Assembly: GCA_013214705.1 (NCBI GenBank)
Contig: JABSRZ010000015.1
Location: 1-41,086 of the forward strand
Reading direction: 5' to 3'
DNA length: 41,086 bases
DNA from: Hyphomicrobiales bacterium
Lineage (GTDB): Bacteria; Pseudomonadota; Alphaproteobacteria; Rhizobiales; OSC116
In this document: piece after piece, positions 33,324 through 40,887 of the stretch
How the letters are laid out: every line of letters begins with the position of its first letter
Numbering within the stretch: position 1 is the first letter of the stretch
Translations under genes and position numbers: made by a program
The notes under the pieces: generated by a model
Told to the model about the DNA's origin: nothing
What the model saw: only the letters and a program-made list of their open reading frames with translations
The model's database searches: none

Positions 33324-34895
33324 ATGCGTTTATCAGAAGCAATAGGAACTTTGGCGGTCGCAGGCGACTGCTCGACTGGGCGCCCACGCGGTGCTTGCCT
33401 GACAGGGTCGGTTATCGCCACTGAGTTGGCACAATCTTACGGGCTCGATGAAAAAACCTGCAAAGCTACCTATTATACCTCATTGTTTCGATTTTTGGGT
33501 TGCACATCAAGCGGGCCAGAAGCCGGCAGCATGGCCTTGGGCGATGATCGCGGGTTTAGCCTCGCGTTTTTGCTGTGTGATTGGCTTGACCTTTCGGCTT
33601 TGGAAGCGGCCTTAAAATCGGGGGTTGCTTTGCATGCTGCGCCCGATGAGCGCGACGCTGCTTTCGCAACAATTTTAGAACATCACGACGCCATTAAAGA
33701 AATCGTCAATATTCATTGTGCGCAATCAAAAACTTTTGCCGCTCGGTTACCATTGCCGGCGAACGTGCTTCCCTGCATGCCCTACCTATACGCCCGTTGG
33801 GATGGTGGCCTAGGTAACGTTGGTAAGGAAGATATTCCGGTTCCCGCACGGGCTGTGAGCATCGGTCACGTGGCGGCGCTTTACACCAGGCTCCGGGGCA
33901 AACAAGCCGCGCAGGATGAGATTTCAAACCGCTCAGCTGTAGATTTGGACCCGCATTTGTGTGAGCATTTATTGGCAAATTGGGATGCTATTTTCGCCCC
34001 GTTAGATGAAGGTGCAGAGTTTGACGTCTATGTGGCGGCAGAACCAGGGGAGCCAATTTTAGTTGGCCTTGAATATTGCGAAGCCCTGTCTTTAATCGGT
34101 GCCGATCTGGTCGATCAAAAGTCGGAATGGATGGGTGGGCACAGCCGCCGCGTTGCCGCCCTTGCATCGCGAGCTGGCCAAATTGCCGGTATGACAGGCC
34201 AACCTTTGCTCGCCTTGCGTCACGCCGGGTTGCTGCACGACATTGGGAAATGTGCAATTCCAAACCACTTGTTAAATAGGGAGGATGATCTTTCGCAAAT
34301 AGAGCGGTTGGAATTTGAAACCCATTCCCATCAAACGGAATTCATCTTATCTCACGGCGACCCTTTTAGGACATTGGGAAGCCTACCCAGCACCGCACAA
34401 GAGCGGTTCAATGGGGCCGGATATCACCGGCGAGTTGCGCAAAAAGGTCTGTCCGAAAACCTGTTGGCCGCAGCCAATCTTTATGACGAATTAATCTTTG
34501 ACAGGCCTAGTCGTCCTGCGCTCAGCGCCCATGACGCGACCGAGCATTTAATCGAGCAAAGCCAATCCGGTGCTTTGATGCCATCTGCCGTAACCGCTGT
34601 ATTAGAAGCTGCCGGATCGCCGACTAAAGCCACACGCAAGGCGATACCATTTGGCTTGACCCGACGCGAGGCACAGGTGATTGCTTGTTTGGCGCGCTCG
34701 GAAACGTCGCCACAGATTGCCGCGCGGCTTGGCATTTCCACAAAAACGGCTGAACATCATGTTCAATCAATCTATTCTAAAACCGGTGTTCGTGGGCGGG
34801 CTCCGATTGCCATGCTGGCGATTGAGCATGGCCTAGGCAGTGATGAAAAAGAGCTGGCTTGGGATACCATTAAGCGCAAGTGGTTAAGACGTTAA
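33324..34895 (+). CDS. HD-domain phosphohydrolase with LuxR-type DNA-binding domain
   Basis: This 523-residue protein starts MRLSEAIGTLAVAGDCSTG, typical of HD/LuxR regulators of the MRLSELL-ALS-ATD-G-G type, so the ATG at 33324 is preferred to a TTG 18 codons upstream. A first segment contains YARWDGGLGN and IPVPARAVSIGH. The HD domain follows (HAGLLHDIGK, about 300-309; then ERFNGAGYHRR, about 360-370, in place of a GYP motif). A LuxR helix-turn-helix ends the protein (about 445-500, LTRREAQVIACLARSETSPQ). It probably links nucleotide or second-messenger sensing to transcription of the two small genes downstream. Target and ligand unknown. Confidence 0.85.
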   Translation: MRLSEAIGTLAVAGDCSTGRPRGACLTGSVIATELAQSYGLDEKTCKATYYTSLFRFLGCTSSGPEAGSMALGDDRGFSLAFLLCDWLDLSALEAALKSGVALHAAPDERDAAFATILEHHDAIKEIVNIHCAQSKTFAARLPLPANVLPCMPYLYARWDGGLGNVGKEDIPVPARAVSIGHVAALYTRLRGKQAAQDEISNRSAVDLDPHLCEHLLANWDAIFAPLDEGAEFDVYVAAEPGEPILVGLEYCEALSLIGADLVDQKSEWMGGHSRRVAALASRAGQIAGMTGQPLLALRHAGLLHDIGKCAIPNHLLNREDDLSQIERLEFETHSHQTEFILSHGDPFRTLGSLPSTAQERFNGAGYHRRVAQKGLSENLLAAANLYDELIFDRPSRPALSAHDATEHLIEQSQSGALMPSAVTAVLEAAGSPTKATRKAIPFGLTRREAQVIACLARSETSPQIAARLGISTKTAEHHVQSIYSKTGVRGRAPIAMLAIEHGLGSDEKELAWDTIKRKWLRR

Positions 34896-34919
34896 ACTCG
34901 TAGCGCAAGTGGTTAAGAC
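34873..34919 (+). repeat. 18-bp direct repeat across the LuxR-gene stop
   Basis: AGCGCAAGTGGTTAAGAC occurs at 34873-34890 and again at 34902-34919, one copy coding for the last residues and one in the downstream gap. It looks like a small tandem duplication of the gene's end. Confidence 0.8.
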
Positions 34920-35102
34920 TCTATTTTCTTGCAATGTTTCACCTTGTTTCGCTCAATGTTTCGCTCAGGCTTTTTTAAAAGATTTTTAGGCTTTCTCGCA
35001 TTTATAGGTAGTTCTGCCTATAGCTGTGAGATCGTCTGTTCAGTAGCATGTCCCTACAAGTAATCGAATTGCCGGTTGCAAAAGTAAAGGACACTATTGA
35101 AA

Positions 35103-35570
35103 ATGACCCTACACAAATTCAACTTAGCAGCATTACTTCTCATAGCTTCGGCTTCACCCGTCTCTGCAGCAGACTATTCTATCACCAGCTCCGTAACAGT
35201 GGCGGCAGACTCAGCCATAGTATGGCAAACTGTTGGCGATATTTGCGACATTGACGACTGGCACCCTGGCATCGTGAGCTGTGTCTTGGAAGCTCGTGAT
35301 GGTGTCCTTCATCGTCATCTAGTGCTTGGTGATGGCGCGCCTATTCTGGAAGAAATTGTTTCTGCCGAACCTGGCGTATCTTATACCTACAAAATCATTG
35401 AATCGCCTTTGCCCATCGCAGATTACGTTTCGACCTTGTCAGTTACGGCGGGCAACCCAACAACTATAACATGGGAAGGCTCTTTCACATCTGAAGTTAC
35501 TGAAATGCAAAGCGCTATACAAGGCCTTTATGACGGCGGCTTGGGCGCAATCTCAGCACGTTTCAAATAA
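35103..35570 (+). CDS. Exported SRPBCC (START/Bet v1-like) protein
   Basis: This protein of about 155 residues has a Sec signal (cleavage near SPVSAADY). It is followed by a single SRPBCC helix-grip domain of the MxaD/polyketide-cyclase-like type: VTVAADSAIVWQTVGDICDI, DDWHPGIVSCVLEA, and ITWEGSFTSE near the C-terminus. Such domains bind small hydrophobic ligands, usually without catalysis. AAGGA lies 11 nt before this ATG and 5 nt before an in-frame TTG at 35097, so either may be the start. It follows the HD/LuxR regulator and precedes the EthD-like gene on the same strand. Confidence 0.78.
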   Translation: MTLHKFNLAALLLIASASPVSAADYSITSSVTVAADSAIVWQTVGDICDIDDWHPGIVSCVLEARDGVLHRHLVLGDGAPILEEIVSAEPGVSYTYKIIESPLPIADYVSTLSVTAGNPTTITWEGSFTSEVTEMQSAIQGLYDGGLGAISARFK

Positions 35571-35682
35571 TAACAACCAAATTGGCACGGGCGTTACTAG
35601 CGTTTGCCTGAGCCTTTGAAGCCCAATCAATTTAATCAATTGGGTTTTGTCTAAACCAAACTAAACCAAAAAGGAAAATACC

Positions 35683-35991
35683 ATGTCAGTTTCATTACAA
35701 GTTTTATATCCCGTAAAAGATGGCACTCAATTCAATCACGACTATTACACAGCAACTCATATCCCACTTGTTGGAGAACATATGGGCGAGCACATCCAGA
35801 GCACTAGCATTTCAAAAGGTATTGCTGGCGGCCCAGATGTTCCTGCAGGTTTTTACATGGTTGCAACCATGATTTTTGCCGGTATGGACAATTTGCAAGC
35901 CGCGCTTGAAGTCGCTGGCCCAGTGCTTGCTGACATCCCAAATTTCACCAACTCCGAACCACAGATGTTAATCGGCGAAGTTATTGGTTAA
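35683..35991 (+). CDS. EthD-family dimeric alpha/beta-barrel protein
   Basis: This 102-residue protein has the EthD ferredoxin-like fold pattern: VSLQVLYPVKDGTQFNHDYY, TATHIPLVGEHMG, then AGFYMVATMIFAGMDNLQAA and NFTNSEPQMLIGE. EthD-like proteins assist degradation of ethers and other compounds or bind small ligands. Function varies and is often unknown. AAGGA lies 7 nt before the ATG. It is likely part of a short unit with the SRPBCC protein and perhaps the HD/LuxR regulator. An extra-stable hairpin follows. Confidence 0.85.
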   Translation: MSVSLQVLYPVKDGTQFNHDYYTATHIPLVGEHMGEHIQSTSISKGIAGGPDVPAGFYMVATMIFAGMDNLQAALEVAGPVLADIPNFTNSEPQMLIGEVIG

Positions 35992-36003
35992 TATAGCATT
36001 CGA

Positions 36004-36029
36004 CTGCCTGCAACTTCGGTTGCGGGCAG
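36004..36029 (+). terminator. UUCG-loop hairpin after the EthD-like gene
   Basis: CTGCCTGCAAC pairs over 11 positions (one G-U) with GTTGCGGGCAG around a TTCG tetraloop, 12 nt after the stop. No long T-run follows, so it may act as an RNA 3'-end stabiliser or a weak terminator. Confidence 0.65.
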
Positions 36030-36069
36030 AATGGTCATGTCCCGCTTTCGTGCCGCTCCGTGTATTCAT

Positions 36070-36720
36070 TTAAGCAGCGATTTGCTCAAAAGCCAAGGGG
36101 CTTTTCCAACCTAATGCAGAATGTCGCCGCCTAGGATTATAGAAGCCATTGATATATTCAAATATCGCTATTTCTACCTGACGTCTAGTTTGCCATGTGC
36201 GTCTCCATATTAGCTCAGCTTTGATGGTCTTGAAGAATGTTTCCATAGCCGCATGATCAGAGCCTGCCCCTGTCTTTGGGTATAACAATTACCCTTTCCT
36301 GACATAGATATTTTAAAACCCAATTCACGCAATCGTTTTTGATAATCATGTGAGCAATATTGGCTACCACGATCACTGTGATAAATGCAGCCTTTCGGCG
36401 GTCTACGCAAAGCAATCGCCATATCTAACGCACGTATCGCTAAATCTTTCTTCATCCGATTACTAACTGACCAACCTATCACTCTACGTGAATGCAAATC
36501 CAACACAGCAGCAAGATATAACCAGCCTTCACGTGTCCAAATATAGCTAATATCAACCACCCATTTCTGATTGGGTTTATTGGCTTCAAAACCTTGTTCC
36601 AAAAGATTGGCGGCAATGGTGAACTTGTGGTTGCTATCCGTCGTAACCTTATATTTGCGGGTTCTAATCACAGATATATTGTTCTGACGCATCAAACCGT
36701 AACACGACCAAACTGCCTCG
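36070..36720 (-). pseudogene. IS3-family orfB (DDE transposase) pseudogene
   Basis: The frame covers the rve/DDE integrase core: NQKWVVDISYIWTREGWLYL (first Asp), IYHSDRGSQYCSHDY (second Asp), KISMSGKGNCY, then AAMETFFKTIKAELIWRRTW (Glu) and GFYNPRRRHSALGW. It is almost complete at the 3' end but lacks the N-terminal 60-80 residues. Between GNCY and the expected DNAAMETFF lies a 23-bp insertion (36259-36281) that shifts frame and separates the second Asp from the Glu. The copy is therefore inactive. The orfA remnant at 1.1 kb may come from the same type of element. Confidence 0.85.
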
Positions 36721-37044
36721 AGACATCTTCTTCCCCCCGAATTTAAACTTACAATAAATTCAATAATCTTTAGAAATAATACGGAATTCGAGGATATACG
36801 TAGCTATTTATATCATAGAGCAGTTTTTAATTTTGGTGAATTTCATTCGATTGATGATGAGAACTTCTATGCTGATTTTGAATTACAAGCCATTGATCTT
36901 GAAAATGTTTTTGGTAAAATTATGTTTAACATCGAGGGTGGAATAATGCGTTATGGTATACAAGATTATAATTTGAACGAAGAAGATTTTATTATTTTTT
37001 TCGAAAAGTTACTTAATGGCTATTCACCCCGGGGCAGCCTTTAA
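36721..37044 (+). pseudogene. Start-less coding tail of an unknown gene
   Basis: A frame runs open from about 36721 to the TAA at 37042-37044 without any plausible start near its beginning. It includes FRNNTEFEDIRSYLYHRAVF, then FGEFHSIDDENFYADFELQA and NLNEEDFIIFFEKLLNGYSP. Composition (rich in D, E, F, N; regular spacing) looks like real protein. No family is recognised. It abuts the broken 5' end of the orfB pseudogene, so its 5' part was probably lost when the IS landed or a deletion occurred. Confidence 0.5.
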
Positions 37045-37078
37045 ACTCTTAAGCTAAACAGAATGTCCTCACTAAGAT

Positions 37079-37115
37079 TTAAAAAACGCTCCGTTACCGT
37101 CTTGGGCGGAGCGTT
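37079..37115 (-). terminator. Intrinsic terminator after the antirepressor fragment
   Basis: On the minus strand a perfect 9-bp stem (AACGCTCCG at 37085-37093 with CGGAGCGTT at 37107-37115, 13-nt loop) is followed by a T-run. It is a standard rho-independent terminator, 19 nt past the KilAC-like frame's stop, and so probably came with that phage gene. Confidence 0.85.
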
Positions 37116-37133
37116 CTAAAATATTGGTCTGCG

Positions 37134-37364
37134 TTATCCTACCAATCTATTCTCGATCAAAATGTCATGTGGTACTCGCTTGCGTAGATATTCCAAACCT
37201 TTGACGGTTACAAATGTCTGTGGTCGCGCTTTGTCATTGACGACCGTGCTTTTGACTTCGAATATGCCCATTTGAATAAACCGCGTTTTGGCGACTAGCG
37301 CATTACCTTGGTAAAATAGATATTCTTGCTTTAACCATCGGGCGAATAGGTTAACTTCATACAA
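37134..37364 (-). pseudogene. Phage antirepressor KilAC-domain fragment
   Basis: The 76-residue frame YEVNLFARWLKQEYLFYQGN, LVAKTRFIQMGIFEVKSTVV and PQTFVTVKGLEYLRKRV matches the C-terminal KilAC/ANT domain of phage antirepressors (W-L-E-GYLYRQ-G-LVP-Q-YI-GYFEVK, then T-VTGKG--YL-KR). The N-terminal Bro or Rha-type DNA-binding domain is missing: homology stops where a phage virion-protein fragment begins on the other strand. The original terminator is still present. A prophage remnant. Confidence 0.7.
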
Positions 37365-37863
37365 CGCTCTTGCAGGCCTTGGCCGCGTAGTTGAGGCTCA
37401 AGTGGTGGAGCTCGCTAATTTACTGGGAGCAAAGAGTATCAAAGCCTTCCTTCAAAGTATGCCTATGTATGCTGATTTCATGCGTAATACTAGAACCCTA
37501 AATGTCTTGGATCCAATGATGAGGGACTTTGAGGTATTCTTTGGACAGAGTACTGACATCCTTAAAGGTAATCACCTGAACAATGTTGATGATCTGGGCT
37601 CACTAGGTAACAAGATGGAACTTGAGGCCTCTCTAGAATACTCTAAACAGGTGCTCATAAAATCTCTGGAATGGACTACATTAACACCTTCTTACAGAAA
37701 GCAGCCACGCGGACTATTGCCCAAAGGTTTCGCGTTCTTTAAAACGGCCAACATATTCGATAGAGAATTTAAGCACATTCTCATCGCCAATGGCATCGAA
37801 GCTGTGTTTAGACCAATGTTATATTTTGGTTTTTCAGAAAGACTCTTTTTTACTAAAACTTGA
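37360..37863 (+). pseudogene. Phage internal-virion/large polyvalent protein-like fragment
   Basis: An open frame from about 37360 reads NALAGLGRVVEAQVVELANL, then SIKAFLQSMPMYADFMRNTR, DPMMRDFEVFFGQSTDILKG and NHLNNVDDLGSLGNKMELEA. This resembles the helical C-terminal segments of very large phage internal or polyvalent proteins, in which a similar LANLLGAKS-R-L-QS-P block precedes a GNKM segment. The first 14 codons overlap the antirepressor fragment on the other strand, so the 5' end is broken. The last 50 residues are unrecognised. The call rests on memory of the family and is tentative. Confidence 0.4.
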
Positions 37864-37978
37864 GTCATCTGCTTAACCGCAGCTTAACCACCAAAGTAGA
37901 AACCAATTTTTATAAACGTCTATTTAAATGATAGCTAGTAACCTAACAGCTTGAACTTAGTATCAACTGGGAATCATT

Positions 37979-38929
37979 ATGTTTAAAGCAATATTGTCCG
38001 CTATTATATTAGCAATGGCCCTAGGGGTTAATTTTACCTACGCTGCCAGCAAAGCTTGGACAGTGAGTAAAGTATCGGGCAAAGTGGTGATAAGTGTAAA
38101 TGGCAAACCCGGTAAATGGGTGCAATTGGGAGAACAAGTTTACCCAGGCGACAGAATTAAGACATTATCTAACGGCACGGTAGCGCTAACCCGCGATGCT
38201 GAAGCGATGATAATATCTTCGGACGCGCAAATGGATATTCCTAGGCAAGGCAATACGGCGAACTATACCACTATAGTGCAAAGAAAAGGCACTATATTAT
38301 TTTCGGCCAAAAAGAAAGCCAACCGACATTTTAAAATTAGGACACCATTTGCTGCGGCGATCGTTAAAGGCACAACCTTTGCGATTAATGCCAATGCTGA
38401 AAATATGCAAGTACAAGTTTTTGAGGGCAGTGTGGCCTTGAGCGGCGCGGGACGAAGCGAGACTCATTTGGTCACAGCTGGTGTTAAATATTTAGTGCCA
38501 GCCAATGTGAATAGCAAAATTTTGGTGAACCGGGTTGTTAATGCTTCTAAAATCAACCCACATTTTGGCAATGATATTGAAAAATTAGCCGCCATGTATT
38601 TAGCAAAGATAGAAGTGAAATGGCGTAAAGCCATTAAATTCACATCTGATTTTTCTGCTGGTAATAGCGGAAATGTAAAAGCTGAAAAAACCAATAATGG
38701 CAACAGCGCAAGCAGCAATGATTCATCGAGTGACTACAGCTCCAGTAGCAATGGTTCATCGAATGGCAACAGCTCCATTAGCAAAAGCTCATCGAATGGC
38801 AATAGCTCCAGTAGTAATGGTTCATCGAATGGCAACAGTTCCTCGAATGGAAATGGTAACAGCTCAAGCAGCAATGGAAATAGCTCATCCAATGGTAATT
38901 CATCTGGCAATGGCAATGGTAGGAAATAG
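37979..38929 (+). CDS. FecR-domain exported protein with Asn/Gly/Ser-rich repeat tail
   Basis: This 316-residue protein has a Sec signal (cleavage near TYAAS, residue 23) and a FecR domain (about 26-180). The domain includes VSGKVVISVNGKPGKW, VYPGDRIKTLSNGTVALTRD, GTILFSAKK and the FecR hallmark FKIRTPFAAAIVKGTTFAIN followed by VFEGSVALSG. From about 225 the tail is almost only N, G and S. It lacks the membrane anchor and sigma-regulating N-terminus of true FecR, so it is more likely a periplasmic or surface structural protein. It is intact although surrounded by phage debris. Confidence 0.82.
   Translation: MFKAILSAIILAMALGVNFTYAASKAWTVSKVSGKVVISVNGKPGKWVQLGEQVYPGDRIKTLSNGTVALTRDAEAMIISSDAQMDIPRQGNTANYTTIVQRKGTILFSAKKKANRHFKIRTPFAAAIVKGTTFAINANAENMQVQVFEGSVALSGAGRSETHLVTAGVKYLVPANVNSKILVNRVVNASKINPHFGNDIEKLAAMYLAKIEVKWRKAIKFTSDFSAGNSGNVKAEKTNNGNSASSNDSSSDYSSSSNGSSNGNSSISKSSSNGNSSSSNGSSNGNSSSNGNGNSSSSNGNSSSNGNSSGNGNGRK
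38700..38922 (+). repeat. Degenerate tandem repeats coding the NGS-rich tail
   Basis: Units of about 24-30 bp built around GGTTCATCGAATGGCAACAG recur with small changes, coding (S)SSNGNSS. All length steps are multiples of 3, so expansion or loss keeps frame. Confidence 0.8.
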
Positions 38930-39027
38930 ACCTAGCGTTAAAAAAAGGCCCATTGGGATTAGATAGCAATGTTAAAAGCGGTTTGAGCTATCACAAGCCC
39001 TAATTATTGTGGTTTTTTTAATTTTGT

Positions 39028-39140
39028 TCATCTCTTCAGAGCCCTAAAGACACTCGCCTTGGACAGCCCCGGATCCACCATAATCTCTCTCACAAGCTTC
39101 CCTTCAGCTCTCATAAGCTTCACCTGAGCCCTGAGAGTCA
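39028..39140 (-). pseudogene. Serine-recombinase (resolvase) C-terminal HTH remnant
   Basis: The last 37 residues of a minus-strand frame (RAQVKLMRAEGKLVREIM, then GLSKASVFRALKR, stop) match the C-terminal helix-turn-helix of resolvase/invertase proteins (A--L-AEGKSVREIA-ELGVSRSTVYRAL). The catalytic domain is absent. A scar of a transposon or invertase. Confidence 0.55.
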
Positions 39141-39264
39141 TAAAAACGATAAACGATACATATGTATCGGTATTTTCTTTATTGTTTAGTAATTGATGAG
39201 GATTATGTCTAAATAACTTCATGAACACAAAGATTTAAGAAACATTTGAAAAGGTGCTTTACCG

Positions 39265-40860
39265 GTGGTTGGAATTTTCGTTAGACTTTTAATAATAATA
39301 TTTATTTTTGAATTGTTAGTAATGTTGGGTCTGGATAATTTCAATTTTTCTCCTACCGTGATTTTCGTTTTAGATCCTCTTTTATTGACAATCTTAGCTG
39401 CTTTCCCAATCTATAAGTGGGTCGTCAGGCCATTACTAACGGAACTGGAAGTAAACTTGGAAGATCAAGTAAAAGAAACTAGGAGTGTTATTGATAACGC
39501 AGTTGATGGCGTTGTTTCAATCGATGAAAAAAGGAATATTTTCAGATTCAACCCCGCAGCAGAAAAGCTTTTTGGGTATCAAGCTTCTGAAGTTTTTGGT
39601 CGGAATATTAAGATTTTAATGCCTGATTCTGTTGGTAATAAACACGATGAGTATATGAGTAATTACAAGAAAACTGGCGTCACTAATATCTTTGGAATGG
39701 GCCGGGAGTTTGTTGGGTTAAGAAAAGATGGAACGGAATTTGCATTACATTTATCCATTAATAAAACAGATTTACATAAATCCAAAACTTTTACAGGGGT
39801 TATGCGCGACCTAACGGACGAGAAAAAAGAATTTCTCTTGCTAGAAGAAAAAAACAAGGCTCTTGAAGACCAGCGATTAAAGCTCGAAGCGCAAAATGCA
39901 ATCATTGAACAATCTGCAATTGAACAAGTTCATCTTTTAGATGATTTGGCCAATGCTACCTACGATATTGAGAATAAAAACATATTTCTTCAAGAAATAA
40001 TGAACAATACAGGTCAAGGTATTGTGGTGTATTCCAAGTTTCTTAAAATCACCGCTTGGAATGATACATTCAAAGAGCTGATGGGCTTGCAAGACCGTGA
40101 ATATAAAGAAGGTATGTCGCTGGAAGAGTTTTTTGATCTCAATATTAAAGATGGGCATGATTATGAACAAACCATTCCTGAATATATAGATGCACTGAAA
40201 GACCGCATCGCCGGCAGGGAAGAATGCAGCTTCTATAGTTGGGATAGAGAGCGCGCAGGAGTGATATTAAACACCGCTCAGCGGATATTAGCGGACGGCT
40301 CGGTAATAAATACTTATAACGATGTTACTGAGGAGCGACTTAAGGAAAAGCTTACTGCTGAATTGGCTAATAAAGATGGATTAACAGGCTTAGCAAATCG
40401 GCGCGCCTTTGATGCTCAGCTAGATGAAGAAGTATCTAAATTTCATGAACAGCAAATACCGTTTCTTCTAGCCTATTTGGATTTGGATAACTTTAAAAGT
40501 TTGAATGACACCCAAGGCCATAATGCAGGTGACGTTGCCCTTAAAATGGTTGCAGATATATTGACTAAAAAAATGAGAAAACATGACATACCCGTTAGGT
40601 TGGGGGGCGATGAGTTTGCAATAATATTTAGAGATACAACAAATGTTGATATTGCCGTAGAAAGATTGGAAGCCATTATCGCAGAAATCAAGAATACTAA
40701 TAAACTCGGAGACTATATAATAAATATTGGCGCTAGCGTTGGAATTGCGCGTTGTCCAGCTGACGCCAATGATGTAAAAGAACTAAAAGAATTGGTAGAT
40801 TCCGCTCTTTATAAAGCAAAAGGAAAAGGCAAGGGTATTGTTTGCTTGGCAAGCGAATAA
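39265..40860 (+). CDS. PAS-PAS-GGDEF diguanylate cyclase
   Basis: This 531-residue inner-membrane signalling protein has two N-terminal helices (about 5-22 and 30-50), a FixL-like PAS domain (about 71-185, RFNPAAEKLFGY), a coiled coil (about 186-245), a PAS-7-type domain (about 245-360) and a GGDEF domain (about 365-528). The active site GGDEF is intact at 447-451. A canonical inhibitory site RKHD (438-441) sits exactly five residues before it, so c-di-GMP product inhibition is expected. There is no EAL domain. The start is GTG with AAAGG about 10 nt upstream. An IS3 end lies 28 nt past the stop. Confidence 0.92.
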   Translation: MVGIFVRLLIIIFIFELLVMLGLDNFNFSPTVIFVLDPLLLTILAAFPIYKWVVRPLLTELEVNLEDQVKETRSVIDNAVDGVVSIDEKRNIFRFNPAAEKLFGYQASEVFGRNIKILMPDSVGNKHDEYMSNYKKTGVTNIFGMGREFVGLRKDGTEFALHLSINKTDLHKSKTFTGVMRDLTDEKKEFLLLEEKNKALEDQRLKLEAQNAIIEQSAIEQVHLLDDLANATYDIENKNIFLQEIMNNTGQGIVVYSKFLKITAWNDTFKELMGLQDREYKEGMSLEEFFDLNIKDGHDYEQTIPEYIDALKDRIAGREECSFYSWDRERAGVILNTAQRILADGSVINTYNDVTEERLKEKLTAELANKDGLTGLANRRAFDAQLDEEVSKFHEQQIPFLLAYLDLDNFKSLNDTQGHNAGDVALKMVADILTKKMRKHDIPVRLGGDEFAIIFRDTTNVDIAVERLEAIIAEIKNTNKLGDYIINIGASVGIARCPADANDVKELKELVDSALYKAKGKGKGIVCLASE

Positions 40861-40887
40861 AAATTGAAAATTATTATGATTTATAGT

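Noticed and set aside
38697-38969. Long alternative frames over the FecR tail, with repeated MVHRMAT or LLLELLPFDE patterns.
   Set aside because: They are frame-shifted readings of the NGS-coding repeats; the FecR frame has the signal peptide, domain and start.
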